Assembly (NCBI RefSeq): GCF_014174375.1
Contig: NZ_JABEQE010000004.1
Coordinates: 186,001 to 250,000 of the forward strand
Length of the DNA: 64,000 nt
Direction of reading: 5' to 3'
DNA from: Gluconacetobacter asukensis
GTDB lineage: Bacteria > Pseudomonadota > Alphaproteobacteria > Acetobacterales > Acetobacteraceae
The position numbers and the translations under genes are program-made. This document shows, piece by piece, positions 61,568 through 64,000 of this stretch. How positions within the stretch are numbered: position 1 is the first letter of the stretch; the number at the start of each line of letters is the position of its first letter. The notes beneath the pieces were generated by a model, which worked only from the letters and a program-made list of their open reading frames with translations, did no database searches and had not been told where the DNA came from.

Positions 61568-63030
61568 GGGGTGGCCTTCTGGAAGCGTCTGAAGCCGGAA
61601 GCGAGAGTGGCGAAGCAGAAGAACAGGACGACGCCCAGCGGGACGATCCATGCGAAGCTGATGGCCTGCCCGCCGGGGCGGAGCTGGAATTCGGCCAGGG
61701 CCACGGCGGCCAGCGTCGCGCCGTAAGCGGTCATGACGGCGCGGCTGTCGGTGTGGCGCGCGACCAGGCCGAACAGGAAGGCGCCCAGCATGGGGCCGTA
61801 GGCATAGGCACCGACCGACAGGCCGAACACGACCAGCGAGGTGGCGCCCTGGCCGAAGGATTGCGCCACGGCGATCAGCAGCACCGCCCAGAAGCAGGTC
61901 AGCCAGCGGGCCAGCGACAGGTCGCCCAGGCCCAGGGCGCCGGCCACGCGCCGGCACTGCGCCGGGAAATCGGTCATCGCCGCGCTGGTCAGGGCGTTGA
62001 GCGTCGAGGACAGCGAGCCCATGGTGGCGCTGAGGATGCCCGCGACCAGCAGGCCGGACAGGCCGGCCGGGGCATCGTGGACGATGTAATACGGGAAGAT
62101 GTCGTCGCCGCGCAGGGCGTGGTAGGCCGCGCCGCCTGCCTGGGGGGCCGACAGCAGGATGCCCAGCAGCGACAGCGCGCCGAACAGCAGCCCGACCACC
62201 AGTGCGCTGGCGACCAGCGCCAGCCTTGCGTCGCGCAGGCTGCGGGCGGCCAGGATGCGCTGCACCATCAGATGGTCGGTGCCGTGCGACGCCATGGCCA
62301 TGACCGCGCCGCCGATGAGGGCCGAGGCCGGGGCGAACGGGTCGGCCAGCAGCGCCGTGCCGTGGTCGAACAGGTGGAAACGCCCCGCATGCGCCAGGTC
62401 GGCGACTGTGCCGGGGCCGAGCCCGTGCCAGATGACGACGGCGCAGAGGATCGCGCCCAGCAGGTAGGTGCAGAACTGGATGACGTCGGACCAGATGACG
62501 GCCTTGAGCCCGCCGAACACCGTATAGAGCAGCGTCATCGCCATCAGCGCGCCCATGATGGCCAGGGGGCCGTGGGGCAGGTGGAAGGCCGCCAGCAGCA
62601 TGGCCAGTGGCAGCGTGCCGGCCAGCAGCCGCACGGCCTCGCCGATCACCCGGGTGACCAGGAAGGTCAGGGACACCGCGCGCTGCATCGGCGCGCCGAA
62701 GCGCTGGCCCAGGAACTGGTAGGGCGTGCGCATGCCCCCCGCAAGGTAGCGTGGCAGCAGCAGCCATGCGACCAGGTAGCGCCCCATCAGGTAGCCGATC
62801 GCCAGCCCGACGAAGACCATGCCGCGATGGAAGGCCACGCCGGGCACGCTGACGACGGTGAGGGTGGAGGTCTCGGTGGCGACCAGCGACAGGCAGATGC
62901 CCCACCAGGGCAGGTCGTGCGTGGCGCCGAGATAGGATTGGGCGGTTTTCTGCCGCCCCGCCATCCACAATGTCAGCAGCGGCAGGGCGGCGAGGTAAAG
63001 GCCCATCACCAGAAGATCGAGCGTTGACAT
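61564..63030 (-). CDS. SSS-family sodium:solute symporter (MurNAc import candidate)
   Basis: A 488-residue membrane protein with about thirteen helices of the LeuT-fold sodium:solute symporter family: YLGATHDLPWWGICLSLVATETSTLTVVSVPG, VIGEAVRLLAGTLPLAML, TVFGGLKAVIWSDVIQFCTYL and SGLLVAGILSATMGSLSSTLNALTSAAMTDF. It is the first gene of an operon with namZ and the kinase and is divergent from murQ, so it probably imports MurNAc or a related amino sugar without phosphorylating it. B. subtilis uses the PTS protein MurP instead. The ATG at 63030 is fixed by alignment of the first helix. Confidence 0.85.
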   Translation of the reverse strand: MSTLDLLVMGLYLAALPLLTLWMAGRQKTAQSYLGATHDLPWWGICLSLVATETSTLTVVSVPGVAFHRGMVFVGLAIGYLMGRYLVAWLLLPRYLAGGMRTPYQFLGQRFGAPMQRAVSLTFLVTRVIGEAVRLLAGTLPLAMLLAAFHLPHGPLAIMGALMAMTLLYTVFGGLKAVIWSDVIQFCTYLLGAILCAVVIWHGLGPGTVADLAHAGRFHLFDHGTALLADPFAPASALIGGAVMAMASHGTDHLMVQRILAARSLRDARLALVASALVVGLLFGALSLLGILLSAPQAGGAAYHALRGDDIFPYYIVHDAPAGLSGLLVAGILSATMGSLSSTLNALTSAAMTDFPAQCRRVAGALGLGDLSLARWLTCFWAVLLIAVAQSFGQGATSLVVFGLSVGAYAYGPMLGAFLFGLVARHTDSRAVMTAYGATLAAVALAEFQLRPGGQAISFAWIVPLGVVLFFCFATLASGFRRFQKATP

Positions 63031-63084
63031 GGCGTTCCCGGGCGTTCCTGGCGTCCGCCCGCGTCGGGGTGCGGCGCGTGCGGT

Positions 63085-63131
63085 CAATACCAGAACAGAA
63101 CCATAGGAAAATTGGTTTTGCAATGGTATTG
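63085..63131. promoter_or_regulatory. 47-bp dyad operator candidate between the salvage operon and murQ
   Basis: CAATACCA (63085-63092) and TGGTATTG (63124-63131) are exact reverse complements; inside them AACCA (63099-63103) and TGGTT (63113-63117) form a second pair about the same centre (63108). Fifteen of the outer nineteen base pairs match. The site is 48 bases before the murQ start. It would suit a dimeric or tetrameric sugar-phosphate regulator (RpiR/MurR or GntR type), none of which is in view. Confidence 0.7.
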
Positions 63132-63178
63132 TCCTGGCGTTATGAGAGGGGCCTGTTCAACCGCCCGCAGGACCCGCC

Positions 63179-64000
63179 ATGACCGAGACCGACCGGCCCG
63201 CCATCCCCACCACCGGGACCGAGCAGCGGGACCCGCGCTATGCCGATATCGACATCTGGCCGGTCCGGTCCGTGCTGGACGCGCTGGCCGAGGCGCAGAT
63301 GGCGGCGACGGCGGCCGTGCGCGCGGCGGTGCCGGAGATCGAGGCGGTGGTGGATGCCGCCCTGCCGCGCCTGCGACAGGGTGGGCGGCTGGTCTATGTC
63401 GGTGCCGGGACCTCGGGGCGGATCGGGCTGCAGGACGGTGTCGAGCTGGGGCCGACCTTCGGCTGGCCGGCGGAACGGCTGGTGCTGCTGCTGGCCGGCG
63501 GGCCGCAGGCGATCTTTCAGGCCGCCGAGGGCGCCGAGGATCGCGAGGATACCGGCCGGGCCGAGCTGCTGGCCCACGCGCCGGACGCGCGGGACGTGGT
63601 GTTCGGCATCGCCGCCAGCGGGGGGACGCCCTATACCTGTGCCGCCGTCGCCGCCGCGCGGGAATGCGGTGCGCTGACGGTGGGCATAAGCTGCAACGCG
63701 ACGGGGCGGCTGCTGCGCGAGGCGGAATACGGCATCGTGACCGTCACGGGGCCGGAGGCGATTGCCGGTTCGACGCGGCTGAAGGCCGGCACGGCGCAGA
63801 AGGCGACGCTGAACCTGCTGTCCACCGCGCTGATGATCCGGCTGGGCCATGCCTATCGCGGGCGGATGGTCGATATGCGCGTGATGAACGCGAAGCTGGA
63901 CCGCCGGGCCGCGCGGATGGTGGCCGATCTGGCCGGCGGGTCGGATGACGAGGTTCGCGCGGCGCTGGTGGCGACGGGCGGCAACGTCAAGCGCGCCGTG
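63179..64000 (+). CDS. murQ: N-acetylmuramic acid 6-phosphate etherase (3' end cut)
   Basis: The first 274 residues of MurQ, running off the right edge. The SIS-fold glycine loop VYVGAGTSGRIG (72-83), DGVELGPTFGWP, GIAASGGTPYT, ISCNATG and EAIAGSTRLKAGTAQK are clear. It converts MurNAc-6-phosphate to GlcNAc-6-phosphate and D-lactate in the cytoplasm. It is divergent from the NamZ-transporter-kinase operon, with the large dyad in between. The ATG at 63179 follows CAGGA with an eight-base gap. Confidence 0.92.
   Translation, partial: MTETDRPAIPTTGTEQRDPRYADIDIWPVRSVLDALAEAQMAATAAVRAAVPEIEAVVDAALPRLRQGGRLVYVGAGTSGRIGLQDGVELGPTFGWPAERLVLLLAGGPQAIFQAAEGAEDREDTGRAELLAHAPDARDVVFGIAASGGTPYTCAAVAAARECGALTVGISCNATGRLLREAEYGIVTVTGPEAIAGSTRLKAGTAQKATLNLLSTALMIRLGHAYRGRMVDMRVMNAKLDRRAARMVADLAGGSDDEVRAALVATGGNVKRAV

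Noticed and set aside
60302-62968. A single 888-residue protein covering NamZ and part of the symporter region
   Set aside because: The frame is continuous only because the symporter gene is read in another frame; the ATGA overlap at 61564-61567 marks two separate genes.

Overview
The window is high-GC DNA with short intergenic gaps and many ATGA start/stop overlaps. TonB-dependent receptors, a GH32 levanase-type lipoprotein, a COG0523 GTPase under a Zur-like site and an AT-rich intergenic hairpin element suggest an acetic acid bacterium (Alphaproteobacteria, Acetobacteraceae, Gluconacetobacter/Komagataeibacter-like). The genus is an inference from gene content, not a search result. I saw no rRNA, tRNA, CRISPR array, transposase or integrase.

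Layout. 1-1.9 kb: the end of a bufferin operon (precursor bufA, MNIO enzyme bufB, partner bufC cut by the left edge). 2.1-4.0 kb: TetR regulator and divergent SDR gene with a palindromic operator, then a cold-shock gene. 4.4-16.5 kb: an uptake and oxidation module on the minus strand (TonB receptor, SDR, two AhpD/CMD-fold proteins, flavoprotein; then a solute-binding protein, two permeases and a double ATPase of the peptide/nickel ABC class), with an Lrp/AsnC regulator facing the other way in the middle. 16.8-23.6 kb: a nucleobase-type operon (TonB receptor, cytosine-deaminase-like hydrolase, LysR regulator, NCS1 permease, HEXXH protein) with a palindromic LysR-type site upstream.

23.98-43.04 kb: a one-strand phage cassette of P22/podovirus type: small and large terminase, portal, a GroES-like co-chaperonin, scaffold, capsid, a fibre-like protein, a gp4-like tail accessory protein duplicated within one chain, a gp10-like stabilisation protein with a roughly 730-residue insertion, and small distal genes. 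No integrase, repressor, replication, ejection or lysis gene is recognisable, so it is a remnant or a domesticated particle cassette. Three copies of an AT-rich twin-hairpin element sit between its genes.

43.1-52.3 kb: ordinary chromosomal genes: nitroreductase, methyltransferase with an extra C-terminal domain, GH32 levanase-like lipoprotein, FtrA-like regulator with rhodanese and DUF1272 neighbours, cysteine hydrolase, GNAT, and a COG0523 GTPase divergent from two unknown genes across a Zur-like box.

52.3-64 kb: a probable cell-wall salvage locus: TonB receptor, DadA-like dehydrogenase, two serine-beta-lactamase-fold hydrolases (one like B. subtilis AmiE), a BadF-type sugar kinase (MurK-like), NamZ (DUF1343/GH171) exo-muramidase, an SSS symporter and, divergently, murQ (cut by the right edge). 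Together they would release N-acetylmuramic acid outside the cytoplasm, import it without a PTS, phosphorylate it and cleave the lactyl ether. A 47-bp dyad lies in the divergent promoter region.
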